DNA of 64,000 nucleotides from contig JALIZF010001266.1 in NCBI GenBank assembly GCA_029948255.1, positions 62,001-126,000 on the forward strand, in the 5' to 3' direction. The position numbers were made by a program, and so were the translations under genes. The notes below the pieces were generated by a model. That model had not been told where the DNA came from and did no database searches. It worked only from the letters and a program-made list of their open reading frames with translations. Positions within the stretch are counted from its first letter, which is position 1, and each line of letters starts with the position of its first letter. Below, in pieces: positions 21,201 through 32,893 of this stretch. Source of the DNA: Telmatactis stephensoni (Eukaryota; Cnidaria; Anthozoa; Actiniaria; Isophelliidae).

Positions 21201-24200
21201 ATGACAACAGACTGTGTTTAAACTCAAGCAGACTCTACCAGCATTTGAATTATATGATTTCCACGTGTGTTCAAGGATTGTACTTGATCACTAGCCAACA
21301 GATAAGTGATACAACATAACTTACTTGAATTTTTCTTCTGAATTAATTAATTAAAACCATTTGTAGAAATTTATTTGGTAACATGTTATTAAACATTTCA
21401 GAGAGAGGAGAGAAAGAAAGAGAGAGAGAGATCATTACTAGTAATTTCATAGTCCCATAGCAAAGCTTTTTTTCTCACTTGGAGATTAGGCAAATATATA
21501 GTGAGAACCAAAGTTTCAATTATCTGTATTGATGAGTACTGATAAGCAAGATAATCTTATAGAAAAGTGAATGTTTTACAAGACTTATAAAGTCCAAACA
21601 AATCATAATTATTACAAAGTTGCAGTAACTTAATTTTAAAGTAATCTTTCATTGGAAATATATTGTATAAAAGGCTTGAGAGTCATAATAAAGAAATGAA
21701 TTGTTTATTGCTTGAGTGGCTTACTTATTGCTCAATGCAGTCCGTGCAAATTTAAGATATATATTTTCAATTCCCATAAAACAAATAGTGAGCATTTTAA
21801 AAAGGGAACATGCAAGTAATGATTGAAGTTTTCTGATATTTTATTTCCATTTAAGGTCAATCAACATTTATTTATAATTGACTCTTCTCGTCTTACTGCC
21901 ACTGTAAGAAATATCTTCAAAAATAAAAATGAATTGGGCTTCACTAACAGAGAAAATATTATTCAAAAGTTCCTAAAAAATATTTAGCTTTAAAAAAATT
22001 CATACATGTATCTTTATTAGTTAGTCCAATGTTCAAATTTTGCAAGTTCTCTATTTTTGACAAGCCAAAATGAATTCCTTGATTGAATATATTTTTGACA
22101 TTTTGACATTCTCTAGCATAAGAAGAGTCAATTATTCATACATGTAATATGGATGTACAAGAATGTTACTGTAGCATGAGCTTTAATTTATATTAATTAA
22201 ATGATTAATAATGTATATACTTTTTAAATAGATTTAGAGTATCAATTGAAAATAAAGGAATAAATTGCTTAATACACTATGAGTGGCTTTAATGTTGTGA
22301 CAGTATGTACCTGCATTCATGAAAATATTGCAAGATCTTGCCATTATATCTTACAAGGTCTTGCCATGGCCTTACAAGATCTTATTGTAATCTTGCCATG
22401 ATCTTGCAAAGATCTTGGCAAGGTCTTGCCATGATTGTACAAGGTCCTGCCATGATCTTACAAGATCTTGTTGTGATCTTGCCATGATCTTACAAGGTCT
22501 TGCCATGGTCTTACAAGATCTTATACCAATCTTGGCATGATCTTACAAGGTCTTGGCATGATCTTACAAGATCTTGCATAAGAGTCATTAATTTTGCCAA
22601 GATTACATGATAAGATCTTTCAAGATCATTAAGGATCATCCAAGATCATGGAACAAATCTCGCAAGATCTTGGTAAGATCTTGGCAAGATCATGGCAAGA
22701 TCTTTCCAAGATCATGGCAAGATCTTTCCAAGATCATGGCAAGATCTTGCCATGATCTTGCCATGATCTTGAAAAGATCTTGCCATGATCTTGCCATGAT
22801 CTTACCAAGATTGTCAACCTGGGTTGTGAGGTGAAAATATTGAATATTTCCCATGCATAATAATAATTTGCTTCCAGTTTAATCTTGATTCAAGTTCTAA
22901 AAATAGCCCAAATGCAGGGCAACACATCAATTTCAGCAACTGAAGGCTTTTCTCAAGGTGTATACAGTAGTGAGTCCCTGGTTATGCTCTCCTGGTTTGA
23001 TAGAACACAAACACACATAGTGCAGACTTCGTATGAGTGTGAAATGGACAGTGCCGTACGTGCCATGGCCATGTCAGCTAGTGCTTGGATGTCTATAAAA
23101 ACATTTGAAATTCCTGCCGTGACCGCGTGGTGCGGTTTTCACACTTATACGAAATCTACTCTATGCACACACTTGATTGACCAGAAGATGCATGGGACTC
23201 ATAGTTAAGGTTACCAGTGATTTTGCACAAAAGTCATTTTGCACAAGTCTTTTGCACACAAAAAGACATTTCATACGAGAGTACATAATTAATATAGTGT
23301 GCACATTTTTATGAAACATTTTTGTAACAAAATGAAATAGAAAACTTGCCTTAATATGGAGTCTTAGCACAGTCATTTAAAAGTAGTGTCCATGTGGATG
23401 TCAGTAACAATACAATTATTTTACATTAGAAAGAATCTCAATGCTCCAGGGAAACAGATTCTTTTGTTCTGCCATCCAACATCACCTCTATAGTAAATAA
23501 ATTGAAAAAGATGAAAGAAATAGGAAATTCATCATAAGTGCTAGATGTACAATGTATATTGGGAATTGAAAAAAGACTCAAGAAATGTTGAGAATCACTT
23601 GGTCAGCTATGTCTCATGCTTCATTAGTTATTTTGCCTTCTTACAATTCCTGTACATGCTTTTATAACTCAAAATTGCACTGCTTTTCCATGTTCTATTT
23701 CCAACACATCCAAGAACTTTTCACTTAAATACCTTGTTACTCTCATATCTTTATTTAGGAAATAGATCCAAATTTGGGATTCACCAATTTACCTGAAGAC
23801 TACTTTGATAGTGATGGTGAGTTTTCCTAACTTAGAATTCTTTTGAGAACTTACAATTCAGCTGGTAAAAATTCCGCATGGGACAGGATATGATGCTAGT
23901 CCAGTCCCAGACTCTCTTTCTTGCCGCTCCAGGACTCGCGGAGAAAGAGAGTCCAGTATAACTTGCATGCGCATGTGCAAAATGAGCCAATCAATTAATT
24001 AATTAGTATTTTGCGAGCTTGCAATATGCAAATGTCAGTGTTTGGTAGCAGTGGTAGTGATGCGTATCGAAAAATTCACAAATACGTCTTTCACAACTGT
24101 CCATCCGTAAATGGCCTGTAACTGCTCAAACTTTGGTAAAAGATTATAGTTGGTTTTTCCAAGTGCATAGCTCACTGAATCAACAAATGGCTTTCCGAAA

Positions 24201-26836
24201 TGAGACTGATATCGTGTATACAAAACACTTTCTTCTTCAGCCATCTTGAATCATTAGATGACTTTAGGATTTGTAACCACGCGATCACCACATGAATGTG
24301 GTGATCGCGTGGTCACTAAACTGACATGCGCATGCAAGTTATACTGGACTCTCTTTCTCCACGAGTCCTGGAGCGGCAAGAAAGAGAGTCTGGGACTGGA
24401 CTAGATATGATGCCTATTGATCAATAGCAACCTATTGGAATTTCTTTGCTCAAGAACTAGAAATTAGTCAAATCCTTACAATACAATTATTATTATATAA
24501 TTCTATTTGAGACCTCTTACAAAAATTGCATCACACTTCCTGTCAGTTCAATCATATACACACACTTTGTTTTGGGGGATTCTATATATTAGTGACACAG
24601 GAATTCCAGTGGAAAATGTCTAGGTACAATGAAGCTTCAACTACATGTACATTGATTTTGGTACATTGGTCTTAATAGATATGATGTCTATGAGTAAAGC
24701 AATGATTGGCGATCTACTGGGAGCATTTCCTGGAATTGATGAAGCAATGAGTTTTGCTGAAGTTATGAGGTACAGGTTATTACTAAGGAGTTTTCAGGGA
24801 ATGTTCACTGTATACTAATAAGCTATTGTTTGCAAATTTTATGCATTTCATGTAGCTCTAGAATTAGTATTTCCCATATTAAAAATCAAGATAGTTATAA
24901 GTTAACTCACCCAGTCAGGAAACTAAAGTTTAGAATTTCATTATATAAAGGCAAATGTTTTATAGTTTTTGTTTCTGTTGAAAGATTAATTATTGGGTGG
25001 TCATGGTAGCTTACATCACATTATAATACAATCTCTTTTTTCCACTGTAGACTTGTAAAGACCATGGATTTTTCTGTGGTTGTATTTGACACTGCACCAA
25101 CTGGGCATACTCTTAGATTGCTGTCTTTTCCATCAATTATTGAAAAGTCTCTTGGTAAAATACTGACACTTAAAAACAGTATTGGACCTTTTGTTTCACA
25201 GGTAATTCAGTAATACTAGATTTTATACTAGATTTTATAGATATAATTTAATTATGTCAATAATTGTGTGACATACATGTAGACATTTTGACTTCAGTCA
25301 CACAACCTGTTATTATATAATATAATAGTCTTTAATTAATTTGATTGTGCATGGCACATGAGCAGAGGTGTCAAATGTCCACCCTCTCCCTCCTCCCCAA
25401 AAAATAGGCCAATCTCACAAAATCTTGGTTTGAAAATGTGTCAGGTCTCGTGTCATGTATTGGAGTGTCAAGTTTTGAAAACAAAGAAAGTTGGTGAAAG
25501 TAAACTGTCTTGGTCTTGAAAGAAAAATGCTTGACTGTCTGAAAAGTGTCTTCTTGATCATTTGATATCCCATCAGTTTCATCAAGGCCATACAGTCACA
25601 TATGGCCTTACACAAACATGATTGTATACATTTGTCTGTCATGCAATGTTTTCAGTTTGGTGCTCTGCTTGGTGTTCAAGACATGAATGCTGATCAAATG
25701 ACCAACAAATTAGAAGAAACTTTACCACTCATAAAACAAGTCAGTGAGCAGTTTAAAAACCCTGTAAGTCCATCACCATGCAACAATAATGACTAAATGT
25801 AGTGACTGGGTGACGTCCAGCACCATATTAAAAAATAATGACATATTTTTTCAATAAGTATTTTGAGAAAAAGGAAACATTTAAATGTCTATGATGCTTA
25901 TCTATGCTTATGTTGTCATGCAAACCAGGCCTAACAAATTAATTATCAATAAAAGGTATATACAGTAAGTGTCAAGTCACAGGTCCCTGTAACAGGCTGC
26001 CTGAATACAAACTGGGTTTGTTTGCAATAAGAAATGCATGGAAGTCAGTGACACCTTAACATTACTGAAATTTTAAGCATGGGGCCCTTTGTCAGAGTAA
26101 TTTAAATGCAACTAGGGTTATTTTTAAAATCTTTACAAAATGTGGCCATTAAAGTCAAACTTCCCATAAGAAGACCACCCCAGGGCTAAAATCATAAAAA
26201 CCAAGGGCTTCATTGCAGGCCCTTGTTTCCTTTGCCCTTTCCCCTCCCCTTCCCTCCCCTTCCCAAGGGCCAGCCACACAGGCTACTTTTTATCAGGTAA
26301 GTCAAATCAATCACCAACTTTATTTGCATGTCTAGGCTTCTAGCACACTACAAGTAGTGCACTAATTGGGGACTACATGCTGATTTATGTGATTTTGTAT
26401 CCTGATATCTAGTCTGCTGTCTACATATGACCATCATGTTTGTAGCCTGTTTATGGGAGGTATCCATTAGTGCCAGTGCCAGCCGTGTAATGCAGTATCA
26501 TGCAGCGATTTTCTGTTTTGATTTCAGGATCACACAACGTTTGTATGTGTTTGTATTGCTGAGTTCCTTTCTCTATATGAAACAGAACGTTTAGTGCAGG
26601 AGCTTACGAAGGCAGACATTGATACTCATAATATCATTGTCAATCAACTTGTTTACCCCAGCAAAGAAAAAGGTAAATAATATGGAACTGTTTTCCCCTT
26701 ACCTGCTTCATAGAGCTGATTTAATAGGACTATAAAAAATATAATTACACAAACTATTATTTCAATGGTCGTTGTTTCCCCCTTCCCCTCCGTACCCCAC
26801 ACCACCACCACCACCACCACCAACAGCAACAACAAT

Positions 26837-26868
<32 letters not shown>

Positions 26869-28498
26869 GGCTTCGCAAAACAATAGTCAAATTTCATGGT
26901 TCTCTCAGGCTCCTCTTTTTCATAAAGAACTAAAAAACTCTTGAACCATCATAAACAAGGCAAAGTAGTCAGTGAGAAGAAATACTTCAGCCTTGTCTTG
27001 CAGTCTAGTGAGTCAAGTACATTGACCACTGACCAGTCTTTATTTCCTGTTGGTGTGCATCCTGTTTTCAGGTTGTAGATTATGTGAATCAAGACACAGA
27101 ATACAAAAGAAGTATCTTGACCAGGTAAACCAAAAATGTACAGTCAGTACTTTAATTGCATTTAAATATACCACACCCTCTCCAACCACTATTTTTCTCT
27201 TTGTAGTAAGTCATTTGACCACATGTACTTAATAGACCATTTTATGGTTCTCGTCGTTCAACCTATATATTCTAATATATTCTTTAGAATTTGACTACAG
27301 CCCATGGAATTTTAAAGTGTTTCAATTGTTTATTGATGTGTGCATTCCTTATATTACCATGGGTTGTAGTCAATTTCTTCAGAATATATTACACGTTGTC
27401 GAGGCTGAGGTTGAACTATGAGAACCGTGAAATGGTTTATTCTGTAGCTTTTGTTCTAAGAGCATGGTATTGCATAGGAACATGTCCACTGTAGGCAACC
27501 TGAACTTATTAAATGACTACAGTGTAGTTGGTCTTGGGAGGAACTCCAATAGGAAATGGGCGGGGATGCTCATCATACCTTTTAGGGGTGAAAATCAGTG
27601 ATCTGGTACCTTTTAGGGTATCTCAGACTTTCTCAGGTGTTTTTCGGTAAATAAAACACCTAAAATAAGCATTACTGGGACAATTTTAATGGTCTGACTT
27701 GTGTCTTTTGAGCACATCGATAAAGGAGTTTTTATTTTTTGGATTCTTGAATTTTTGTTGGAATTGGTACCTTTTAGGGGTAGAAATTAATTGTTGCCAT
27801 GCCCAACAGAATAATACTGGGGTACCTTTTGGGGCGAGCATCCCCACCCTCTTATATATAGGAGTCCGGGGGTGGGGTGGGGAGGGGGGGGTGTAGTTGG
27901 TACATTTATTAGTTGCCCTTTTTTATGGGAAAGATTGAAAGATTCAACTAATTAAATTATCCATGTATTTGATAAGGAAATTCGAAGTGTGTAGGTGAAT
28001 GCTGTACAGACTCAAATCCATGCTCTTTAAGGTGGCCCAAGTGGGTTGTGTGTGAGGCGCACCTCCGCTATTTGATCATAAAATGTGTCGCAGCCAAGAT
28101 CCTTATTTCAAAAAAAATTTCATAGCAAGGCAAAGCCTCAAATCTTCAGACTTTCTTTGATCTCACCTTAACCAAAGGTACAGATTACCTGCAATAGGGA
28201 AATGACATTGAGATACTGCTTGGCACATTACATGCTAGTGCCAAGTATCTTTCTTGTACATAGTGTCTTTGTACAAAGTAGGTATCTTGATTTGTATCTC
28301 CTTTGTGTGCAACATACAACCTTCCATCATATTGTTGCTATTTTTAAATGCCTATTTTTCCTTAATACTTGTTAGATTCAAGATCTCTATGAAGACTTCA
28401 ACATAACCTGCTTACCCCTATTAACACATGAAATACGAGGAGCAGACAAAATTAAAGATTTCTCAAAACACCTAGTAATTAACTCTAACAAAACATAA
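18273..28498 (+). CDS. GET3: GET3/ASNA1 ATPase, tail-anchored protein targeting factor, nine exons, complete
   Basis: Exons: 18273-18394, 18992-19139, 23759-23816, 24679-24769, 25051-25201, 25656-25763, 26528-26672, 27072-27124, 28376-28498; 332 codons plus stop, phases consistent. Visible motifs, in order: deviant P-loop [11 protein letters not shown], switch I region [14 protein letters not shown], the [14 protein letters not shown] segment, switch [15 protein letters not shown], the MNADQ...LEETLP helix region, IIVNQLVYP (adenine pocket), CRLC (the CxxC zinc motif that bridges the homodimer), and [14 protein letters not shown]. The family binds C-terminal transmembrane segments of tail-anchored proteins in the cytosol and delivers them to the ER receptor by ATP-driven dimer opening. 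All key motifs are present and length is close to the human protein (about 348 aa), so I expect it to be functional. Intron 2 is 4.6 kb and full of repeats. Confidence 0.95.
19194..19412. mobile_element. Foldback element in GET3 intron 2
   Basis: Arms of about 85 bp: AGACTTGCTCCAAGTCTCGC, then GCTTGGGCTTCCTGTGTCAT, and their near-complements (ATGACACAGAAAGCCCAAGC, GCGAGACTTGGAGCAAG). The loop is only about 40 bp. No coding content. Confidence 0.7.
19500..20250. repeat. CAAGATCTTG palindromic array, part 1 (GET3 intron 2)
   Basis: Dozens of copies of the perfect 10-bp palindrome CAAGATCTTG and one-base variants (CAAGATCATG, CAAGATCTTA), spaced by about 1-6 bp, often GCCAAGATCTTGGCAAG. Because the unit is self-complementary, both strands give spurious reading frames. 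Near 19840-19920 and 20020-20110 a longer block of roughly 90 bp is repeated, showing higher-order duplication. Confidence 0.85.
20251..22319. other. AT-rich spacer between the two palindromic arrays, no gene recognised
   Basis: Intronic sequence of about 2 kb separating the two CAAGATCTTG arrays. It includes a T-run at 20317-20332 and a GA microsatellite at about 21403-21431. I found no terminal repeats or coding remnant that would show it to be a discrete insertion. Confidence 0.4.
22320..22815. repeat. CAAGATCTTG palindromic array, part 2 (GET3 intron 2)
   Basis: Same 10-bp palindrome and variants as the array at 19500-20250, here mostly with CATGATCTTACAAG and CCATGATCTTG linkers. It lies in the same intron, 2 kb downstream, so the two are probably one array interrupted or two products of one expansion. 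Confidence 0.85.
23017..23164. mobile_element. Short inverted-repeat element, family C copy 1
   Basis: Terminal parts ATAGTGCAGACTTCGTATGAGTGTGAAA and, inverted, TTCACACTTATACGAAATCTACTCTAT. The interior has CCGT/GTGCC repeats. A second copy with the same ends is at 35508-35659. It lies in GET3 intron 2. Confidence 0.65.
23896..24404. mobile_element. 509-bp non-autonomous transposon with 8-bp target duplication and a helicase-like fragment
   Basis: Terminal inverted repeats of about 75 bp starting CTAGTCCAGTCCCAGACTCT. The octamer ATATGATG flanks both ends exactly (23888-23895 and 24405-24412), showing a genuine transposition with 8-bp duplication. Inside, minus strand 24244-24035 starts [16 protein letters not shown] and contains FEQLQAIYG and KDVFVNF, which resembles the region just before the Walker A motif in RecQ-like helicases. 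The Walker A itself is missing, so the fragment is truncated. It lies in GET3 intron 3. Eight-bp duplications are typical of hAT and P superfamilies; the terminal sequence does not decide between them. Confidence 0.75.
26801..26870. repeat. ACC/AAC trinucleotide microsatellite (GET3 intron 7)
   Basis: A run of ACC repeats passes directly into a run of AAC repeats. On the minus strand this gives meaningless poly-Leu/poly-Val frames. It is intronic, so it has no coding effect. Confidence 0.9.
27232..27440. mobile_element. Foldback element in GET3 intron 8
   Basis: Outer arm ACCATTTTATGGTTCTCGTCG pairs with the complement of GAACTATGAGAACCGTGAAATGG, and inner arm TTGACTACAGCCCATGG pairs with CCATGGGTTGTAGTCAA. 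About 209 bp in all, no coding content. Confidence 0.65.
27531..27890. repeat. Interspersed element with GGTACCTTTTAGGG motifs (GET3 intron 8)
   Basis: The left part has GGGCGGGGATGCTCATCATACC and the right part GGGGCGAGCATCCCCACCC, near-complementary. The interior has repeated ACCTTTTAGGG phrases. Similar phrases occur at about 46800-46985 inside the large nested transposon and near 29295-29583. No coding content. Confidence 0.5.
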
Positions 28499-28565
28499 TT
28501 TAGATATTTGTTTTTATCTTAATTAAATGCACTTAATCATGCAATTTACTTTTTAAAGATACATG

Positions 28566-28746
28566 TACTTCTCAAACTCATTAATTATTCATGAGGTAAT
28601 CAGCCAACCAGGTGACTTGAATTCGGTCACATGATGAAAATTGTCTGCTCTTAAGTATTTTGAAACTATTAGCTAATAGTTTCATTGTAATAAAATGAGT
28701 AAATATCTGGACAAAGATTCCTCCTGACTAATTAATGAGTTTGAGA
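28566..28746. mobile_element. Foldback element downstream of GET3
   Basis: ACTTCTCAAACTCATTAATTA at the left pairs with TAATTAATGAGTTTGAGAAGT at the right, a perfect 21-bp terminal inverted repeat. The interior also folds (GAAACTATTAGCTAATAGTTTC). It lies just beyond the GET3 stop codon and may supply part of its 3' end. Confidence 0.65.
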
Positions 28747-28752
28747 AGTCGT

Positions 28753-28890
28753 TCAAAGGCCTCCAATTCGGACTTGACTGTATTTCAAAGTCCTTGCAAT
28801 TAGTTCTGATCCTCGGCTGCACCTCGGACTGGAACTACATTTAATTGCGCGGACTTTGGTCAAGTCCTCATTGTCGGCCTTTAAACATTA
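28753..28890. mobile_element. Foldback element adjacent to the previous one
   Basis: Inverted pairs AAAGGCCTCCAATTCGGACTTGAC / GTCAAGTCCTCATTGTCGGCCTTT and an inner CAAAGTCC / GGACTTTG pair around TGATCCTCGGCTGCACCTCGGA. Probably another small non-autonomous element. Confidence 0.55.
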
Positions 28891-31559
28891 CTAATAAATT
28901 ATTATATTATTGGTATGCAACATCGTCTATACAACAATTTTTTTGGTCCATCAACTAAATTTGAATTGGTGGTAAAATGCAGCAGAAATCTGTCAACTCA
29001 TAAACCAGTGGAAGAGGCTAGATACAGCTATAATCTAATGTGACAAGAGATATTTGTTTGCCTTGAAGTTAGATTTCATAATGTCAACTCAAATTGCATT
29101 TTCAGACCAATTTACTGATGAGAATATAACATCATTTTAACTGTGTATGTTGCCTGGCCAGGAGCTCTCATATAGTTTGGTCAGGGATGATCATAGGAAA
29201 TCTTCATTTTCACCTCTAAAAAGTGCCAAAATTGGCATGGCTCAAGCTATTTTTACCTCTACCTTATACCAATAAGAAATACAAAATTTCAGCTGGTACC
29301 TTTTAATTTAAAGGATTCATAGTTAATAGCAGGGTACTTTTACAAAAATTGGTACCAGGCCGTCCTCGGAGACCCAGGGCGTCAGGGAGGGGGAGGGGAG
29401 CGGAGGGGAAAGGAAAGAGGGGAAAAGGGGTAGTCGAAAGCCCAGGGCGTCCTTTTTCCCTCTTTCCTTTCCCCTCCGCACCCCTCCCCCCTCCCTGACG
29501 CCCTGGGTCCGAGGACGGCCTGGTACCAATTTTTGTTAAAAAACCATGCTATTAACTATGAATCCTTTAAATTAAAAGGTACCAAATTCAGTGATTTGAC
29601 GCCTAGTGATCATTCTCCATCCAAAATATATGGGTGTTGCCTCCCGGGGTACATTGTAATGTTTTATAAAGTTGAAGAGAGAGCTTTGCTTTGCCTTTCC
29701 CAAGTCCATTAGGAGCTTTGGGAAATATGCATAAGAGTATAGGAACTCTTGACTATTTATTTCAAATAAACAAATTAAGTGTTGCAGCTAAAAGTTTATG
29801 GAGATTGGTATATCCAGTACTGATAAAGGAATCCTAGTAATAAACGAGGGAATACATCTCCTTTCGTTGTATTTAAATCAAATGGACAGAAATGATCGCA
29901 AAACGCAAAGGAGGAAGAAGAGAGAGAGCGCATATTTGAAAATAGCCTGTTTTGGGAGGAGATTGCAAACGAACAACGCTAAACTTTAAGGTTAAAGAAA
30001 CTAAAACAAGATTTTGGGTTCACCTCAGTGGAAAAGCCTCCAATGTTTCGTTCTATTCTAACACTTCATTTCGTTTGAACAAGTGCTTTGTTTCTGGCTA
30101 TTGTAGATAAAATCCATGTACAATTATCGAGCTAGTGAACATCAATTCTATCTATATTTAACATTTATTAAGGTGCGCGTGAGTCACCTCAGTAGTGGTT
30201 TACATCGAGGATTAGCCAACAGATTTTTCACGAAATGTCTAGAAAAGGCTTTTCAGTTAGCCACAGATTTAGCTACAATTAAGCCGGGAATACTTCAGGG
30301 GAACGAAGTGAACGGCCTGAAGCGAGGGGTTATATAACCTGGATACCAGAGGGGCTTGTCGTCTTTTGTGGGAGTGGAATGAGTCGCAAAGCAACGAGAA
30401 ATCGAGTCGCGAAGCGACGACCTGTACAGGCCCGCAAGTGAACCCACTAGAGGCCCGCAAATGAACCCAGGGAGATCTAAAAGGAAAAACAGGAATCTGG
30501 ATGGAACTGAATTAAGTGGAAAAAAATACCGCCAAATAATTAGTGTTCATGAAATAAGTAGCACAAGAGTATCCAAACGACTGAATCTAAACAGTAAACA
30601 GAAACAAATTTATTTGCTGATCAAATGTGTATCAACCAATATGCAACGGATTTCAGCCCAGACAGTTCGTTACCTCGCACCCCAAGGCATCTATAAAACC
30701 AAGAGATCATAATACTAAGAGAGCGAAATTCAGTATTGGTGTATGTGCGATGTTCGCGGCGACTAAGGCTATTTTTAGTAATTTCGCTAAACAATATAAT
30801 TTCTCAAATAAGAGACTTTGATTTTTGACTTGCGCGCAGACGGGACTGTTTGCTTTCGGCTTTTGAATTCTTTTCTGTATAAAGACCCTTGGGCGCGCGA
30901 CATCAATACTGAGTTTCGCTCTCTTCAGTTAGTATCACCTCCCTTTTCTAGAGCTAAAAACCTTTTGAGCATTCCCCCATTTTCCTATTCCCGGTGCTAC
31001 GCTAGCAAAAGTAATGGTATTCAGAATCAGTCATCCACTTATTTGTAAGAAAAAGGACAACTGCCAGTGAGCAGCTGTAGACTATCGACTCTGCATTCCT
31101 TTCCATTATGTTCATGCGGCTAACATGAACCAGGCTATAGAGGTTTTCCAATTAAGTATGCAGTATATTTATTACACTCAATCCATGAGTTACCTGCGCA
31201 ATTTGCGCTTTGATTTCACCTCTCATTGTGCATTTGGTACTGAAAATGTGAACTTAACTTTTTGCCTTTACAGCAAATGACTCACCTTTTCATTTCAATG
31301 GCAATGCCAGACACACACGTGCACATCCTTACCTATGGTGGTTTATGGAGACCAAGCACCGGGTTTTCTAAAAGGTCCAAGAGGCCGAAACTTCGTATGC
31401 AAATAGCCCAAGCGAGAATTCACATGACGCGCACGATATTAGGAAGTTCCCTCTCTTATTTATGCTGTCTTGATTTGGTGCATGTAATGGCCGGTTATTT
31501 TAATAGATTTAAAGTACCAACGTTTTCGTACCATCACAACCAAAGGCTGGTAGTGACGA
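28891..31559. other. Intergenic, no gene recognised apart from a hairpin element
   Basis: Apart from the hairpin at 29295-29583, I see only short unsupported reading frames and purine-rich stretches. Possible frames at 30116-30712 show no family similarity and no convincing splice sites. Confidence 0.35.
29295..29583. mobile_element. Long perfect-type hairpin element
   Basis: Arms run GGTACCTTTTAATTTAAAGG, ATTCATAGTTAATAGC, AATTGGTACCAGGCCGTCCT and then CCCAGGGCGTCAGGGAGGG, with their complements on the other side of a GAAAGCCCAGGGCG core. Arms exceed 110 bp with few mismatches. The GGTACCTTTTA ends resemble the repeat at 27531-27890. Confidence 0.7.
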
Positions 31560-31712
31560 AGCAGATCTAGAGGCGGAGGAAACATACGCAGACTTAGTTA
31601 TGCACTACTGATTGTCTTTCTCCACACCTAAGTGAGAAATTCAACACTGAGTTTGCGTACGTCGCGCGCTTCCGCTTCTATTTCCATCGCTTGTGAAAAA
31701 CAGGCTTAAGGT
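31560..31712. mobile_element. Foldback element, family B copy 2
   Basis: GAGGCGGAGGAAACATACGC and AGACTTAGTT on the left against GCGTACGTCGCGCGCTTCCGC and AACACTGAGTTTGCG on the right, ending GTGAAAAACAGGCTTAAG. It shares the end and the ACTCAGT core with the copy in ASNSD1 intron 3 (15545-15715). Confidence 0.5.
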
Positions 31713-31935
31713 GTATCATTAAGACACATTACAACGATTTAATTTGAAAATTAAAGATTTTTTAATTGCTCTTAGTTTAAAATGCTAACAATGAAAAGAA
31801 CGATAAATTGTGTCTGACTTCTCAAGATTGCTCTATGCCATTATATTCTGACTATTGTATCAATATAAACGACCACAGGGAAGTCTACTGTTTTTTATAG
31901 TGCTCTTATTTTTTATCAAATACTGGAGAAATATA

Positions 31936-32643
31936 ATAACGCGCGCGCTGATTGGCTGACGACCGTGTATATATGTGTACAAAAACGTCGAAAGAACATT
32001 ATAAAAGCAGTATAAAACAATTGCTATGTTTCTGTACTGTAATGTGTGTAGAGTACTAGAAAAGCCAGAGAAACACTTGGCTACGCCCCGTATTCCTTGC
32101 TATACATTTCCCATCAATCGTGATTGTATTACAGTAGATATGCGCGCATTTTATATTAATAGCGGTACGTTGGTAAATTATTGATGAATTTAAAGCGTGA
32201 GCGTATGTCTCCGTTGTACTGTAATATGAACACGATGGGAGATATAGGGCAAGCTTGCTCTACATCTTCCAGAGTGTTTACATCACACGCCCCGTTTATA
32301 TCACATTAAAGATCCTCGCCTTCGGCTCGGATCTTTATCCACCGATATAACACGCTCTCTCGTTCTTTATACATTACGTACGGCAGAGACATAAGCGATC
32401 GTTTTATATTGCTTTCATAAAATATTTTCAACGTTTTTGTGTGAGCCATGTCTTTGTCCTCTGGGCCCGGTTGTACGAAGGTTGGATAAAGTTATCCACC
32501 GGATAAGAGTTATCCACTGTATAGATTTTGCATAGATTTTATCCGCTGGATAAGGATTTATCCGCTGGATAGCGCTATTCACCCTTCGTACAACCGGACC
32601 CTGATATAAACATGGTAGTCAGCCAATCAGCGCAAAGTATATC
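31936..32643. mobile_element. Foldback element, family A copy 2, interrupted
   Basis: Ends ACGCGCGCGCTGATTGGCTGAC and GTCAGCCAATCAGCGC are inverted. The interior repeats the modules of copy 1 at 6858-7125 (CTGTACTGTAAT, GAGAAACACT, CATCTTCCAGAGTGTTT, ACATAAGCGATCGTTTTAT, CCATGTCTTTGTCCTCTG). A 137-bp element is inserted at 32464, which accounts for part of the extra length. Confidence 0.6.
32464..32600. mobile_element. 137-bp inverted-repeat element with CTG target duplication, inserted in family A copy 2
   Basis: GGCCCGGTTGTACGAAGG at the left and the complement of CCTTCGTACAACCGGACC at the right. CTG flanks both sides (32461-32463 and 32601-32603). The uninterrupted site is visible in copy 1 at about 7078-7092 (GTCCTCTGATATAAACATGG), confirming the boundaries. 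The interior folds through repeated TTATCCGCTGGATAA-type stems. Confidence 0.8.
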
Positions 32644-32690
32644 TGTCACGTGACCATGTATATATTACGGCGTAGAAACCTGTTTTCTTA

Positions 32691-32893
32691 GGGGGTGTTT
32701 ACATGACACTAGGATCATCCTAGCAGGCGAATCATCCTACCTGCTATACATTTACTGCATTCTGTTTAGTAGCTGGATGATCCTAGTACCCGAAGTGAAG
32801 ACACTAATTTCCATGTAAACAGAATGCAGTAAATGTATAGCAGGTAGGATGATTCGCCTGCTAGGATGATCCTAGTGTGATGCAAACACCCCC
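32691..32893. mobile_element. 203-bp foldback element
   Basis: GGGGGTGTTTACATGACACT...GGATCATCCTAGCAGGCGAA pairs with TTCGCCTGCTAGGATGATCC...GATGCAAACACCCCC. Arms are about 80 bp, with a nested GGATGATCC palindrome. No coding content. Confidence 0.7.

Noticed and set aside
26653..26883. Poly-Leu/poly-Val minus-strand frame
   Set aside because: Translation of the ACC/AAC microsatellite in a GET3 intron.
29323..29529. Arg/Gly/Pro-rich frame
   Set aside because: It spans the loop of a long hairpin element; both arms give mirror-image composition.
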